DNA of 64,000 nucleotides from Planktothrix agardhii NIES-204 (GCA_003609755.1 AP017991.1:4389001-4453000), one strand, 5' to 3'; counted from the stretch's first letter, positions 25,803 to 36,278 are shown. The notes: generated by a model not told the origin, from the letters alone. A program made the numbers and translations.

Positions 25803-26291
25803 ATGACTATAGATTCTAAGCGCAGATATCATAATGTGATGGAAGACTTAGTTGCCCAGGAAGTCAAGATTCAATTAGCTACCCTAGCTCCTCGACTCTG
25901 CCAATACATTAAACGGTTTGAAGTCGAAACCTACGCCCTAAACCGTTTACCGCCCCTTTATGCTTCTTCCAAAGAAGGTTGGATGCAGCAACTCAAAAGG
26001 GGAAGGGATGAATTTTATACCCCGATTAAAACCGCCGTCCGACAGGCGATCGCAGCCGTTCAAAGGGACTTACTGCGGCACTCAACCCCATTATCCCCAG
26101 AAGAATCAACCCCTGTGAAGGAGGAGAGTCCAAAACCAGAGGCTGCACAGCAAATGTTACCCCGTCATGCTGCTGAGCCCTCTGTGCCTCCTCCCCCTGG
26201 GCTGGATCAGAAAGTTGTCAACCGTCACCGAGCTTTTGCCGATAATTACTCCCGCAAGGAAGGCTCAATTCGGGATGGATGGAACGGTTAA
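25803..26291 (+). CDS. ComFB-family protein
   Basis: A 162-residue soluble protein. [20 protein letters not shown], then [18 protein letters not shown] and [10 protein letters not shown] followed by [15 protein letters not shown], match the cyanobacterial late-competence ComFB family. Members of this family have been reported as cyclic-dinucleotide-binding regulators in cyanobacteria. The C-terminal ~55 residues are Pro/Glu-rich and probably disordered. ATG 25803 ([15 protein letters not shown]) was preferred over GTG 25764. It is convergent with ftsZ and overlaps its 3' end by 4 bp. Confidence 0.85.
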   Translation: MTIDSKRRYHNVMEDLVAQEVKIQLATLAPRLCQYIKRFEVETYALNRLPPLYASSKEGWMQQLKRGRDEFYTPIKTAVRQAIAAVQRDLLRHSTPLSPEESTPVKEESPKPEAAQQMLPRHAAEPSVPPPPGLDQKVVNRHRAFADNYSRKEGSIRDGWNG

Positions 26292-27562
26292 CGGTTGGGA
26301 GGACGTCGCCGCCGTAAGAAGTCAGGAATATCGGGTTGTTGACCAGGATTAGCCGGGGTTGGGGGTTGGTTGGGGTTAGCTGGAGCCGGAATAACTGGAA
26401 TATTACCCTGGGGTACGCCAGTATTCCGGGCCACGGGGATACCACTTTTGTTTTCTCCTGAGAACCCGGTGGCAATCACAGTAATTTTCACCTCTCCCTG
26501 CATCCGTTCATCAATTACCGCCCCAAAAATAATATTGGCATTGGGATCAACCACTTCATAGATAGTTTCGGCTGCCGCGTTCACTTCATGTAAGGTTAAA
26601 TCCGTGCCTCCGGTAATATTAAATACAACACCCTTGGCTCCATCAATAGAAGATTCTAATAAAGGAGAGGCGATCGCAGCCACGGCGGCTTCTCTAGCCC
26701 GGGATTTTCCCGAAGCAATCCCAATCCCTAATAAGGCAGACCCAGCATCAGCCATCACCGCCCGCACGTCGGCAAAATCGACGTTTACTAACCCCGGAAT
26801 CGTAATAATATCCGAAATCCCCTGTACCCCTTGACGGAGAACATCATCGGCATAACGAAAGGCTTCCTGTACGGGGGTTTGTTCAGCAATCACCTCTAAT
26901 AACTTATTATTCGGAATCACAATTAAGGTATCAACCCGGGATTGTAATGCCAGGATTCCATCATCGGCTTGGGAAATTCGCCGTCTACCTTCAAAGTGGA
27001 AGGGACGAGTCACCACCCCAATAGTTAAAGCTCCGAGTTCCTTCGCCACCTCCGCCACAACAGGCGCTCCACCTGTCCCGGTTCCGCCTCCTAGTCCGGC
27101 GGTAATAAAAACTAAATCAGCCCCTTCCAAGGCTTTCTGAATTTCTTCCCGGGATTCCTCGGCGGCTTTTTGACCGATGGCAGGGTTTCCACCGGCTCCT
27201 AACCCCTTAGTTAATTTCTGACCCACTTGTAGACGTTTCTGGGCTTTGGATAGGGTTAAAGCCTGGGCATCGGTATTCATTGACCAAAACTCAATTCCGG
27301 CAACCTGGCTATCAATCATGCGGTTAACGGCATTACCGCCACTGCCACCCACACCAATCACCTTGATCTTTGCAGCATTGCTCGGAATAATATCGCTACT
27401 CCAAGAATCTTCACGGGGCATATCTTTAGAATCGTTATTAGGGTTAACTATTAGTTCTTTTCTACGGAATGGATTGGCTGAATCGTCTGTCAACCAGGGA
27501 TTCGCTTTTCCTTCAGCATCAGAATTGCCAAGGGCAGACCCCAGATTATTCTTAACTGTCAT
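26288..27562 (-). CDS. ftsZ: Cell division protein FtsZ
   Basis: A 424-residue tubulin-like GTPase that forms the division ring. Visible are [20 protein letters not shown] (N-terminal GTP site), the tubulin signature [20 protein letters not shown] (about residues 155-174), [20 protein letters not shown] and the C-terminal peptide [13 protein letters not shown] that binds FtsA/SepF-type partners. An N-terminal extension of about 60 residues before the GTPase core is typical of cyanobacterial FtsZ. It follows ftsQ on the same strand with a 128-bp gap. Confidence 0.98.
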   Translation of the reverse strand: MTVKNNLGSALGNSDAEGKANPWLTDDSANPFRRKELIVNPNNDSKDMPREDSWSSDIIPSNAAKIKVIGVGGSGGNAVNRMIDSQVAGIEFWSMNTDAQALTLSKAQKRLQVGQKLTKGLGAGGNPAIGQKAAEESREEIQKALEGADLVFITAGLGGGTGTGGAPVVAEVAKELGALTIGVVTRPFHFEGRRRISQADDGILALQSRVDTLIVIPNNKLLEVIAEQTPVQEAFRYADDVLRQGVQGISDIITIPGLVNVDFADVRAVMADAGSALLGIGIASGKSRAREAAVAAIASPLLESSIDGAKGVVFNITGGTDLTLHEVNAAAETIYEVVDPNANIIFGAVIDERMQGEVKITVIATGFSGENKSGIPVARNTGVPQGNIPVIPAPANPNQPPTPANPGQQPDIPDFLRRRRPPNR

Positions 27563-27690
27563 TTTAATAGGGGGAGTAGATGAATAACGGTTCTATCACT
27601 TTAAACCAAATAAACACAAATACTATAGGGTAAGTTGGATTAGAAACCAAGTCCTTGAGGAGAGTGATTCTTCCTACAGCGATCCGTCTG

Positions 27691-28554
27691 TTAGTTCGAG
27701 GTAGACTCGTCCTCGGATAATCTGCTTTTATCCGTACTTTCCGGTTGCATTTGGAGTAAGGGTTGGTTGGGATTTTTCAGATCAAAATACATCATCTGAG
27801 TCCGATCTACCTGTTCTGGGATATTCCTCATTCGATCAATCACCCGCAACTGTTCCGGGAATTTGGAGGTATAGGCGCCCAAATGAACTGTACCAATTTC
27901 CGTCTCCAGAATCAGATTATTCGGATCTTCCCAATTAATTTGGGAGATTTTCACCGGACTGTGACTGATGGCTTGATAAACTGAGGGCCAGTAAGAATGA
28001 TACTGCTTGAAGTTGCCAATCACCTTGAGGGTCGGGAGTTTCTGGGATTTTTCTAATTCCGTATAGTTTTCTAACGGCATCCAGTCCCCGGTAGCATCTA
28101 ACCATCCGATGGCGTTATTGGCTTCAACAGGCGAAGGTGTGGCGGCGGGATGAGCGATCGCTACGGGCTGTCGTTCTCGAATATTCACCGTTAAACTGGG
28201 GGGGAATAACTCACGGGTGACGGAGGCAGAGGCAATCTGACCCCGTGATTCTAGGCTCGAGGCTAAGACCTGGGGCTGAATTTTCCATAAAGACTGAGGA
28301 TAGGATAGCGGTAGTAAGGAACGAACCGCTTGATCGGATAATAGCTGATTGCCTTCGACTTTGATTTGTTCAGGTTCGCGAATCAACCAGAAGGGTTGGT
28401 TAATCAGCCAAAACAGACCTCCTGTCAAAGTCCCCAGTGCTATTGTTTGCCATAACAGTTGAACTAACTTTAGACGACGTTGACGTCGTAACTGCTGGCG
28501 GCGACGTCCTAATTGACGGGTTGAAAGAGAGTCAATATTGGTCAGATTGCCCAT
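27691..28554 (-). CDS. ftsQ: Cell division protein FtsQ (DivIB-type, POTRA)
   Basis: A 287-residue bitopic membrane protein of the divisome. A basic cytoplasmic N-terminus (QLGRRRQQLRRQRRLK) is followed by one membrane segment (about residues 33-58, ALGTLTGGLFWLINQPFWLI), then the POTRA domain (IKVEGNQLLSDQAVRSLLPL, SLWKIQPQVLASSLES, LTVNIRERQPVAIA) and the beta domain ending near LKNPNQPLLQMQPE. ATG 28554 was chosen (MGNLTNIDSLSTRQL); GTG 28581 would add nine residues but overlaps the AGGAGG motif. It is directly upstream of ftsZ, the usual cyanobacterial order. Confidence 0.9.
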   Translation of the reverse strand: MGNLTNIDSLSTRQLGRRRQQLRRQRRLKLVQLLWQTIALGTLTGGLFWLINQPFWLIREPEQIKVEGNQLLSDQAVRSLLPLSYPQSLWKIQPQVLASSLESRGQIASASVTRELFPPSLTVNIRERQPVAIAHPAATPSPVEANNAIGWLDATGDWMPLENYTELEKSQKLPTLKVIGNFKQYHSYWPSVYQAISHSPVKISQINWEDPNNLILETEIGTVHLGAYTSKFPEQLRVIDRMRNIPEQVDRTQMMYFDLKNPNQPLLQMQPESTDKSRLSEDESTSN

Positions 28555-28650
28555 ACGCGACAGGATTTTCCTCCTCACCACTGGTCACCGCCAACAATTT
28601 AGCATATTCTGTATCCCCCTATTTCTAATTGCTTTAGGGATTTTTTTACT

Positions 28651-28690
28651 GATAACTGATAACTGATAATTGATAACTGATAACTGATTA
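28651..28690. repeat. GATAACT tandem repeat
   Basis: Five units of GATAACT (one GATAATT) in the spacer between ftsQ and the AAA ATPase gene. Related ATAACT/ATCAC-type arrays occur at 25225-25255. Confidence 0.8.
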
Positions 28691-28797
28691 TTCCCCCCTA
28701 TCCCCGATACCCCCCATCCTGAAACTCAGCTTCCGCAGATAGAATAATACCCAGATTATCTATCCATTCAATTGATACAGAGGTTAAGAGTCTAATT

Positions 28798-30132
28798 GTG
28801 ATCGAGCTTAACTTAAGCAGATTTTATAAAGCCTGTAACCCCAGTAAAACTATCGACATGGCGAACCCGGAAGATCGAAAGTATTATATCGATTTTTCTT
28901 CCGTCCGGGGTAGCGATATTATTCGAGAATTGAGTCGCACCATTACTTTACTGTCCCATGATGAACCCACCTGTCAATTATTTAGTGGTCATATAGGCTG
29001 TGGGAAATCGACTGAATTATTTCGTCTCAAAGATTTATTAGAACATCAAGGATATCATGTCGTTTACTTTGAATCCTCCCAAAACCTGGATATGGCGGAT
29101 GTGGATATTAGTGATGTTTTATTAATGATTGCTCGTCAGGTAAGTGAAAGTTTAGAAGCGGATCAAATTCGTCTCAAACCCGGATATTTTTCTAACTTAT
29201 TTACTGAAATTTCTGAGTTAATGCAAACCCCCATCCAACTCGCAGCCGAAGCCGAATTATCCGTAGGAATTGCTAAAATTACAGCCAAAACCAAGGATTC
29301 TCCCAAATTACGTTCCCAGTTACGACAATATTTAGAACCGCGTACCAGTAATATTTTAGATGCCATTAATGATGAAATATTGGGACGGGCTAATACTGCG
29401 TTACAATCCAAAGGAAAAAAGGGCATTGTCGTAATTGTCGATAACTTAGATCGGATTGATAACTCTCCTAAACCCTGGGGAAGAACTCAACCGGAATATC
29501 TATTTGTCGATCGCGGTGAACAACTCAAACGCCTCAATTGTCATGTAGTTTTTACTATTCCCTTGACCCTGATGTTTTCTAATGATTATGATCGGCTATC
29601 AAGTCGATTTGGAGTCAAACCCAAAGTTTTACCTATGGTTCCAGTCTGCCTGCGTGATGGCACAGAAAACCCATCGGGGATGCTAAAATTACAACAAATG
29701 GTATTAGCCCGAGCCTTTCCTGATCTCCCTCCCGAAGATCGTTTTCAGTTGATATCCACTTTATTTGATAGTCCCGAAACCTTGGATCGTTTGTGTTTAA
29801 TTAGTGGTGGCCATATTCGACGTTTATTAATGTTGATGTACAGTTGTTTACAACAAGAAGATCCACCATTTACCCGGGCTTGTTTGGATCAGGTGATTCA
29901 AGAATATCGAGATGATCTTTTGGGGGCAATTAGTCAGGAAGAATGGGAGTTATTGTTACGAGTAGTTAAAACACAAAAAGTTACCGGGGAAGATGAATGT
30001 CAAACCCTACTCCGCAGTATGTTTGTATTTGAATATCGGGATCAAGAGGGTCGTTGGTTTGGAATTAATCCGGCCTTGACTGAGAGTAGTCAATACAAAC
30101 TATTGGTCAATTCCCTGAGTAAAAATATTTAA
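28798..30132 (+). CDS. AAA-family P-loop ATPase, partner of the STAND-WD40 protein
   Basis: A 444-residue soluble ATPase. The N-terminal FYKACNPSKTIDM and RKYYIDFSSVRGSDIIREL are conserved in a cyanobacterial family often encoded before large TPR/WD40 proteins. Walker A is LFSGHIGCGKSTELFRLKDL (about residues 61-80) and Walker B is GIVVIVDNLDRIDN (about 209-222). A winged-helix-like C-terminal part includes GGHIRRLLMLMYSCLQ. GTG 28798 was chosen because the conserved N-terminal motif starts before the first ATG at 28858. The STAND gene begins 180 bp downstream. Its role is unknown; a regulatory or signal-coupling ATPase is my inference. Confidence 0.75.
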   Translation: MIELNLSRFYKACNPSKTIDMANPEDRKYYIDFSSVRGSDIIRELSRTITLLSHDEPTCQLFSGHIGCGKSTELFRLKDLLEHQGYHVVYFESSQNLDMADVDISDVLLMIARQVSESLEADQIRLKPGYFSNLFTEISELMQTPIQLAAEAELSVGIAKITAKTKDSPKLRSQLRQYLEPRTSNILDAINDEILGRANTALQSKGKKGIVVIVDNLDRIDNSPKPWGRTQPEYLFVDRGEQLKRLNCHVVFTIPLTLMFSNDYDRLSSRFGVKPKVLPMVPVCLRDGTENPSGMLKLQQMVLARAFPDLPPEDRFQLISTLFDSPETLDRLCLISGGHIRRLLMLMYSCLQQEDPPFTRACLDQVIQEYRDDLLGAISQEEWELLLRVVKTQKVTGEDECQTLLRSMFVFEYRDQEGRWFGINPALTESSQYKLLVNSLSKNI

Positions 30133-30220
30133 CAGGAGCAGGGGGAGCAGGGGATGTAATTTTTTTGTTTATTTTCTTGTCAATTATAACCTGATGAGTT
30201 AGATTTATATAAGGGGAATA

Positions 30221-30262
30221 AAAGATATAAAGATATTAAAGATATTAAAGATTTAATATCTT
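30221..30262. repeat. AAAGATATT tandem repeat with 11-bp inverted repeat
   Basis: Three to four AAAGATATT-like units end in a perfect inverted repeat, AAGATATTAAA (30239-30249), GA, TTTAATATCTT (30252-30262). It lies 50 bp upstream of the STAND start and could be a weak hairpin or an operator. Confidence 0.7.
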
Positions 30263-30311
30263 CTAGGCACTCAACTACTTTTGGAAGTGTTCAAATTTTT
30301 TCTGGGATCAG

Positions 30312-33300
30312 ATGCCCAATTTCTTAAATCTGAAATATTGGCTTTTGGGAACAGAAGCGAATGAGAGTATTTATGCTCGAAAACACTTATTACAATTATC
30401 ATTAGTGTGCCGTTTTCCTATGGATAAACTTGTTGACCCCAAAATAGTAGCCTCTGTGAATGAACGAAGTTTGAATCGCTTGTTACGCGGTGTATCCTTG
30501 TCCCAAGGTCAGTTTTCCTTAGTGTTAGTTCGCTGTAATTCCAGTCAACTCAGACAAAAAGTTCTACAGGCCCTACAGGTTGATTCAGAAATCAAGATTG
30601 AGTCTTTAATTTTATCTCCTTATACCAAAACTCTCTATACAACCCTATTAGAAAACGTCGAGAAAAATTCTCCTTCAGCACTAATGATTTTAGGGTTAGA
30701 AACTTTGGAAAATCTGGATATTATTCTGAGTTCAACTAATCAGGTTCGGGATGAATTTAGAAAACAATTTAATTTTCCGATTATTATATGGATTACCGAT
30801 GATATCGTTACGGGTCTAATTCGTTTAGCCCCTGACTTTAAAAGTTGGGCCGCCGCCACAATTAAATTTGAATTAACCACCACTGAATTATTAGATTACT
30901 TAAAATTACAAGCCAATACCCTATTTACCCTAGCAGAATTAAAAATTAAAGTCTGGGAACCCAAAACACAACGACCGTTTAAATCGACCGTATCCCGTAG
31001 TTTTCCATCTGATTTTGGTATGGGTTGCAACCGACGGCGGGAATTAGAACTGCATTGGCAGGATTTACAAAATCGAGGTTATGAGTTAGACCCCGCTTTA
31101 GAAGCCAGTCGTCAGTTTATTTTCGGTCAAGATGGCGATGCCCATGACCAGATCGAAATTGCCCGCCAACATTATCAACAGAGTTTAGCCCTCCTCCAAC
31201 ACGAGGCGGGTTTACGAGGCTATACCGCCCAAGGTGAACTCCCAGGTCAAGTCTCCAGTGTCGATGTGATGACTCCCCCCACTTCGGGCCCCCTTGTATT
31301 TTGTTTAAGAGAACGTCAGGGAATTGTATTGTTTCATATTGCTTTAACCTATTGTATTCAAGCCACTCGAAATCCCAACTTAGTTCAGATTTTATTAACA
31401 GAAGCCAAACGCTATTTTGAGCAAAGTCAGCAAATTTTTCAACAAGCTGGACGCCCTGATTTAGTTGCAGGAGTGATTTCCCCTTTAGGTGAAGTATTGC
31501 AACGCTTACAATTATGGGAAATGTTGCAAGAATTAGCCCTGGGGGGCGTAAAAATGCACTTGGTTTATGGCACATCAAGTCAATTAGCTCAAGATTATGT
31601 ATTTATGGCGGAAGTGGCTCTAAAACGTTCGGAATGGCGTCGGGCTCTGATGTTAGCAAAATTAGCTTTAACTATTTTACCAGAGTCAAAACCAACGGTT
31701 AGTCAAGCACAGTGTTTATTATTATTAGCCCGATGTTATCAATATCAGGGAGAATGGCAACAAGCAAAGCAGAAATTAGAATTAGCTCTGACCCAAATAC
31801 AACCCCAATATAATCCTCAGTTATATCTGAATATTTTGGAAGAATTACGCGATATTGACTATCAGCAAGGTCAGTATCGTCAAGCCTTTAGAATTAAGAA
31901 AAAACAACGGGAAATTGAGCATCAATATGGGTTGCGAGCCTTTATTGGAGCAGCCCAACTGCAACCTCCAAAACAAGCAATTAATCCCTCTAGTAACCAA
32001 GGCGAAAATATGGTTACAATTGCGGAAGAAATGATGGCATCCTGTCGCCAACATGATATTCAGAATTTGCTGCATCGCTTGAGTCGTGATGATCATAAAT
32101 TAATTATTATTCATGGCCGTTCTGGGGTCGGTAAAAGTTCTTTAGTGAATGCGGGTTTAGTTCCAGCTTTAAAGAATACGGCAATTAGTGCGCGGGATTG
32201 TTTGCCCGTAGTGATTCAATCTTATATGGATTGGACTCGGGAATTAGAACAGAGTTTAGCGAGTGCATTATTAAATTGTGCTTCCTTGAAATATCCCGAT
32301 GAGTCAATCAAAAAACTTTGGTATAAAGTGATTGCTCAATCCTCTATTCAAGATTGGAATAATCGCAATCCCAATCAAAGTTATGAAGAAATTCCGGTAG
32401 ATTGTATTCTAAATTCGTCCTCTTTTGTGTTGAAACAACTCACCCAAAATGCCGAACAAAATTTACTCACAGTTTTAATTTTTGATCAGTTTGAGGAATT
32501 CTTTTTTATCTCCCATTGTCATCAAGAAAAGCGCAAAATATTTTATGATTTTCTAAAAATTTGCCTGGATTTACCCTTTGTAAAAATAGTTTTCTCTCTG
32601 AGGGAAGATTATTTGCATCATCTCTTAGAATGGGATCATTTATTGAACCTAGATGCCATTAATAATAATATTCTCGATAAAAAAATTCGCTATCATTTGC
32701 GAGATTTTACTTTAGCAGAAGCAAAAACGGTGATTGAACGTTTAACCCAACGGTCTAAACTCCAATTAGAGCCAGGTTTAATTGATGCTTTAGTAACAGA
32801 TTTAGCCGATGAACGGCAGGAAGTTCGTCCAATTGAATTGCAAGTTGTCGGGGCGCAACTTCAGGAAGAAGGAGAACATGGAATTACCACCTTAACGGCC
32901 TATAAACAATTAGGAATTAATCCCAAAACTGAATTAATTAAACATTCCATTGAACAGGTTATTAAAGATTGTGGGAATATCAATGAAGATGCAGCTTGGG
33001 AAGTTTTATTTACCCTAACGGATGAAAAATTTACTCGTCCGATTAAAACTAAAGCGGAATTAATTACGGCGGCAAGGAGAGCAGGGGGAGTAGGAGAGGC
33101 AGGGGAGGTAAACTCTTTCTGTTACCCATTACCCAAAACCCATTACCCAAAACCCATTACCCAAAACCCATTACCCAAAACCCATTACCCATTACCCAAA
33201 GGAGGAGAGGAAGCGGAGGCTTTTATTGATATCATTTTAGAATCAGGATTACTATTAAGAAGACGGGAAGAACCCGAAGATCGATATCAACTGTTACATG

Positions 33301-35741
33301 ATTATTTAGTTTTGCCAATTCGACAGCGCTACGGACTACAGGAAAAACAGCGCCAGCATGATATTAAGCAACGTTTACAGAAAGCCCAATCTGAAAAATC
33401 AAAAGCAGAAGCAGCCTTAAAAAAAATGAGTCGAGAGCAACTTTTGCAGCGTAATCAACGGTTAAAACAGTTGTTAGGGTTGTCGATAATTGTTGCCCTG
33501 TTATTGGGTTTCACCACAAAACTAGCCACCTATCAACAACGACGGGCCGACGGACAAAAGCAAATCGCCGATTTAGCCACCTTAACTGCCGCTTCCGATG
33601 CTTTATTCTTCTCCCAATATAAATTTGATGCTCTCCTCGAAAGTTTAAGGGCGGCTCGACAATTTCAACGGTTAAAAGCGACGACCCCAGATGGGTCGGA
33701 ACTCAAAACCATGGAAACTAGAATTGCAGCCACCTTGCAACAGGCAGTATATGGGACAACTGAACATAACCGTTTAGAAGGACATCAGGATGTAGTTTGG
33801 GATGTTTCCTTTAGTCCCGACGGCAATTATATTGTTTCTGGGAGTGTGGATAAAACGGTGAAATTGTGGACACCCGAAGGTCAACTACTGCGAACCTTAG
33901 TCGGTCATCGGGGAAGTGTCACCAGTGTAAGTTTCAGTCCCGATAGTCAGATGATCGCGTCATCTTCTCAAGATGGGACGATTAAACTTTGGCCCGTCGC
34001 AGCCTTGTCTACAATAAAACGGCTGGTCACTCCCGTTACTATCCAAGCCCATCGCCAGGGTGTTTCCGCAGTCACTTTTTCACCCAATGGCCGTTTGATC
34101 GCTTCGGTGTCCGATGATCGTCGATTAAAATTATGGAGTCGAGAGGGGACTTTATTGCGAACTGTCTATCGGGCTATGGCTCCTTTAACCTGGGTGGCTT
34201 TTAGCCCCGATGGTCAGATTTTAGCGATCGCGGTGGCCGATGGGACGGTAAAACTGCTAAAACTAGATGGAACAATACTCCACACCTTGGATCACACTGC
34301 TAATCCGAATAAAACGGTTTATAAGGTGAGTTTTTCTCCCAATGGTCAACTAATTGCTACGGTGGGACAAGATCAAACGGTGAAATTGTGGACTCCTCAA
34401 TGTCAACTTTTAAAAACTTTAAAAGCGGATCGTTCTAATATATATGGGGTGAATTTTTCTCCTGATAGTAAACTGTTGGCAACTTCTACGGACAATAAAA
34501 ATATCTATTTATGGACGGTGGATGGAACTCTATTAAAGCAGTGGCAAGGACATGGGGATAAGGTGACAAATATTCAATTTTCCCCCGACGGCAAGACTTT
34601 AGTATCCTCAAGTTATGACAAAACAGTAAAACTTTGGAGTTCAGATTTAATTCCTCTAAAAACCCTAACGGGGCATCAACATCGGGTCTTAGGGGTGAAT
34701 TTTAGCCCCAATGGTGAGATGTTTGCCTCGGCGAGTCAGGACAAAACGGTGAAACTTTGGAGCCGTACAGGGGCATTATTGACGACCTTAGCGGGGTATA
34801 AAGACCGGGTGACGACGGTGAGTTTTAGTACCGATGGAGAATTTTTAGCGACGGCGGGCTATGACCGGACGGTGAAATTGTGGAAACTGAGTCCTGATTT
34901 AGAAAGCTCAGAAAAATCCCAGGGGAGTTTGTTTAAATTGCCTGATCATTTTAGCCTTTGGGGTGTAGCAAAATTAAAATCAGCTTTGCCCTTAACAAAA
35001 AACCGGGTTTCGGTGGAATCTATTCAACTGCTTCAAAGTTGGATTGGTCATGACGATAGTATTCTGAATATTGCTTTTAGTCCTAATGCTGAACAAATTG
35101 CTACGGCGAGTAAGGATAAAACGGTGAAATTATGGAGTCGCCAGGGTCAATTATTGCATACTTTAATCGGACATGATTCCTGGGTTAATAGTGTTACCTT
35201 TAGTCCGAATGGGGAGATGATTGTAACTTCTAGTGATGATGGGACGATTAAACTTTGGGATGATCAAGGAAAGTTATTAAAGACAATTATCGCTGATCAG
35301 GGTTATGTTCTGAGTATCAGTTTTAGTCCCGATGGTAAATTTATTGCTTCTGCTGGCTATGATAATACGGTTAAACTTTGGGATAGTCGAGGGAACTATC
35401 TGAAGACGCTGTTAAAGGGATCTAGTGATAGTGTAACCAGTGTGGTGTTTAGTCCTGACAGTCAGTTAATTGCTTCGGCTAGTTACGATAGTACGGTGAA
35501 GTTATGGAGTCGTGATGACGGCACTTTGCTCAAAACCTTGGTGGGACATCGGGATAGTGTGATGGGGATTAGTTTTAGTCCCGATGGTCGGGTTTTGGTT
35601 TCTGCTAGTCGGGATCATACTTTAATTATGTGGAATCTGGATTTAGATAATTTGATTGATCGCGCTTGTGATTGGGTTCACGATTATTTACGAACTAATC
35701 CTAAAGTTCAAACGAGCGATCGCGATCTTTGTAATCAGTAA
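30312..35741 (+). CDS. Large STAND NTPase with TPR-like region and 14 WD40 repeats
   Basis: An 1809-residue protein. Residues 1-210 form an unassigned alpha/beta domain (FPIIIWITDDIVTGLIRLAP); about 270-540 is helical and TPR-like. The nSTAND1-type NTPase starts near 590: P-loop IIHGRSGVGKSSLVNAGLVP at ~601-620 and Walker B LTVLIFDQFEEFF at ~720. One membrane segment is at about 1050-1072 (LLGLSIIVALLLGF). From ~1155 to 1795 I count 14 WD40 repeats (GHxxxVxxVxFSPDG...DKTVKLW), enough for two seven-bladed propellers. STAND proteins are ligand-triggered switches in signalling and defence; the ligand here is unknown. A repeat array is inserted in frame at 33074-33209. Confidence 0.88.
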   Translation: MPNFLNLKYWLLGTEANESIYARKHLLQLSLVCRFPMDKLVDPKIVASVNERSLNRLLRGVSLSQGQFSLVLVRCNSSQLRQKVLQALQVDSEIKIESLILSPYTKTLYTTLLENVEKNSPSALMILGLETLENLDIILSSTNQVRDEFRKQFNFPIIIWITDDIVTGLIRLAPDFKSWAAATIKFELTTTELLDYLKLQANTLFTLAELKIKVWEPKTQRPFKSTVSRSFPSDFGMGCNRRRELELHWQDLQNRGYELDPALEASRQFIFGQDGDAHDQIEIARQHYQQSLALLQHEAGLRGYTAQGELPGQVSSVDVMTPPTSGPLVFCLRERQGIVLFHIALTYCIQATRNPNLVQILLTEAKRYFEQSQQIFQQAGRPDLVAGVISPLGEVLQRLQLWEMLQELALGGVKMHLVYGTSSQLAQDYVFMAEVALKRSEWRRALMLAKLALTILPESKPTVSQAQCLLLLARCYQYQGEWQQAKQKLELALTQIQPQYNPQLYLNILEELRDIDYQQGQYRQAFRIKKKQREIEHQYGLRAFIGAAQLQPPKQAINPSSNQGENMVTIAEEMMASCRQHDIQNLLHRLSRDDHKLIIIHGRSGVGKSSLVNAGLVPALKNTAISARDCLPVVIQSYMDWTRELEQSLASALLNCASLKYPDESIKKLWYKVIAQSSIQDWNNRNPNQSYEEIPVDCILNSSSFVLKQLTQNAEQNLLTVLIFDQFEEFFFISHCHQEKRKIFYDFLKICLDLPFVKIVFSLREDYLHHLLEWDHLLNLDAINNNILDKKIRYHLRDFTLAEAKTVIERLTQRSKLQLEPGLIDALVTDLADERQEVRPIELQVVGAQLQEEGEHGITTLTAYKQLGINPKTELIKHSIEQVIKDCGNINEDAAWEVLFTLTDEKFTRPIKTKAELITAARRAGGVGEAGEVNSFCYPLPKTHYPKPITQNPLPKTHYPLPKGGEEAEAFIDIILESGLLLRRREEPEDRYQLLHDYLVLPIRQRYGLQEKQRQHDIKQRLQKAQSEKSKAEAALKKMSREQLLQRNQRLKQLLGLSIIVALLLGFTTKLATYQQRRADGQKQIADLATLTAASDALFFSQYKFDALLESLRAARQFQRLKATTPDGSELKTMETRIAATLQQAVYGTTEHNRLEGHQDVVWDVSFSPDGNYIVSGSVDKTVKLWTPEGQLLRTLVGHRGSVTSVSFSPDSQMIASSSQDGTIKLWPVAALSTIKRLVTPVTIQAHRQGVSAVTFSPNGRLIASVSDDRRLKLWSREGTLLRTVYRAMAPLTWVAFSPDGQILAIAVADGTVKLLKLDGTILHTLDHTANPNKTVYKVSFSPNGQLIATVGQDQTVKLWTPQCQLLKTLKADRSNIYGVNFSPDSKLLATSTDNKNIYLWTVDGTLLKQWQGHGDKVTNIQFSPDGKTLVSSSYDKTVKLWSSDLIPLKTLTGHQHRVLGVNFSPNGEMFASASQDKTVKLWSRTGALLTTLAGYKDRVTTVSFSTDGEFLATAGYDRTVKLWKLSPDLESSEKSQGSLFKLPDHFSLWGVAKLKSALPLTKNRVSVESIQLLQSWIGHDDSILNIAFSPNAEQIATASKDKTVKLWSRQGQLLHTLIGHDSWVNSVTFSPNGEMIVTSSDDGTIKLWDDQGKLLKTIIADQGYVLSISFSPDGKFIASAGYDNTVKLWDSRGNYLKTLLKGSSDSVTSVVFSPDSQLIASASYDSTVKLWSRDDGTLLKTLVGHRDSVMGISFSPDGRVLVSASRDHTLIMWNLDLDNLIDRACDWVHDYLRTNPKVQTSDRDLCNQ
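33123..33200. repeat. CCCATTACCCAAAA array inside the STAND gene
   Basis: About seven CCCATTA units, several joined by CCCAAAA. The array is translated in frame as a Pro/Tyr/Lys/Thr/His stretch. It is preceded by GGAG-rich sequence like that in intergenic DNA at 30136-30155. The same unit ends ruvX at 1178-1207. Confidence 0.85.
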
Positions 35742-35987
35742 ACAGTAATCAGTTATCAGCTATTTGACTTGACACAGAGCCAAAAATTAGTGTATTATCC
35801 TTGCTCTTTTTTGTTCCATTTCTTTAAAGCTCGAAACTTTTTAGCTTCTTGTGGAGATTGATAGATGGTTTCCCATTTGAGTACAGAAGCCGACACTGTA
35901 CTTGGTACTCTAAGTCAGTGTGGGTAGTTCACTCTTTCGTCTGCAATCACCGCATCTATTTTTCCGTAATCCTAACTATTAATGAAC

Positions 35988-36278
35988 TTAGTAGGAAGAT
36001 CGTTTTTTATCCGTGAGCTTAGGAAGGGGAGAACGGGCAGAACTTGGGGGAAGAGCATATTCTGGGGCAGTTTCAGCTTGTTGTAGTTTAGACTTTTGCC
36101 ACATCCACCACCGCAAAACCAAGATTACCCCAACGCTGGAAAGGCCAAAACTTAATAAGGATACACTGGAACTAACTCCACCAATCACAGCATCTACGGT
36201 TCCAACCGTTACCACAAAACTAACAATAGGTTCTCGACGATAGGCAGACCTGAGAACACGGGGCCATAAAGCATTCAT
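35988..36278 (-). CDS. Small conserved cyanobacterial membrane protein
   Basis: A 96-residue protein starting MNALWPRVLRSAYRREPIVS. It has a hydrophobic region at about residues 18-60 (FVVTVGTVDAVIGGVSSSVS, then LLSFGLSSVGVILVLRWWMW), probably two membrane helices, and a polar Pro/Ser tail. I recall close homologues in many cyanobacteria but no function. The second ATG of the MMNALW start was used. Confidence 0.65.
   Translation of the reverse strand: MNALWPRVLRSAYRREPIVSFVVTVGTVDAVIGGVSSSVSLLSFGLSSVGVILVLRWWMWQKSKLQQAETAPEYALPPSSARSPLPKLTDKKRSSY

Noticed and set aside
33123-33200. Regular array that looks at first like CRISPR-type repetition
   Set aside because: Units are 7-14 bp without spacers and are simple tandem repeats inside an open reading frame; no cas genes are present.
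35795-35896. 33-codon minus-strand ORF ending KKFRALKKWNKKEQG
   Set aside because: Basic and plausible as a gene tail, but it has only a GTG start, no clear ribosome binding site and no family I recognise.
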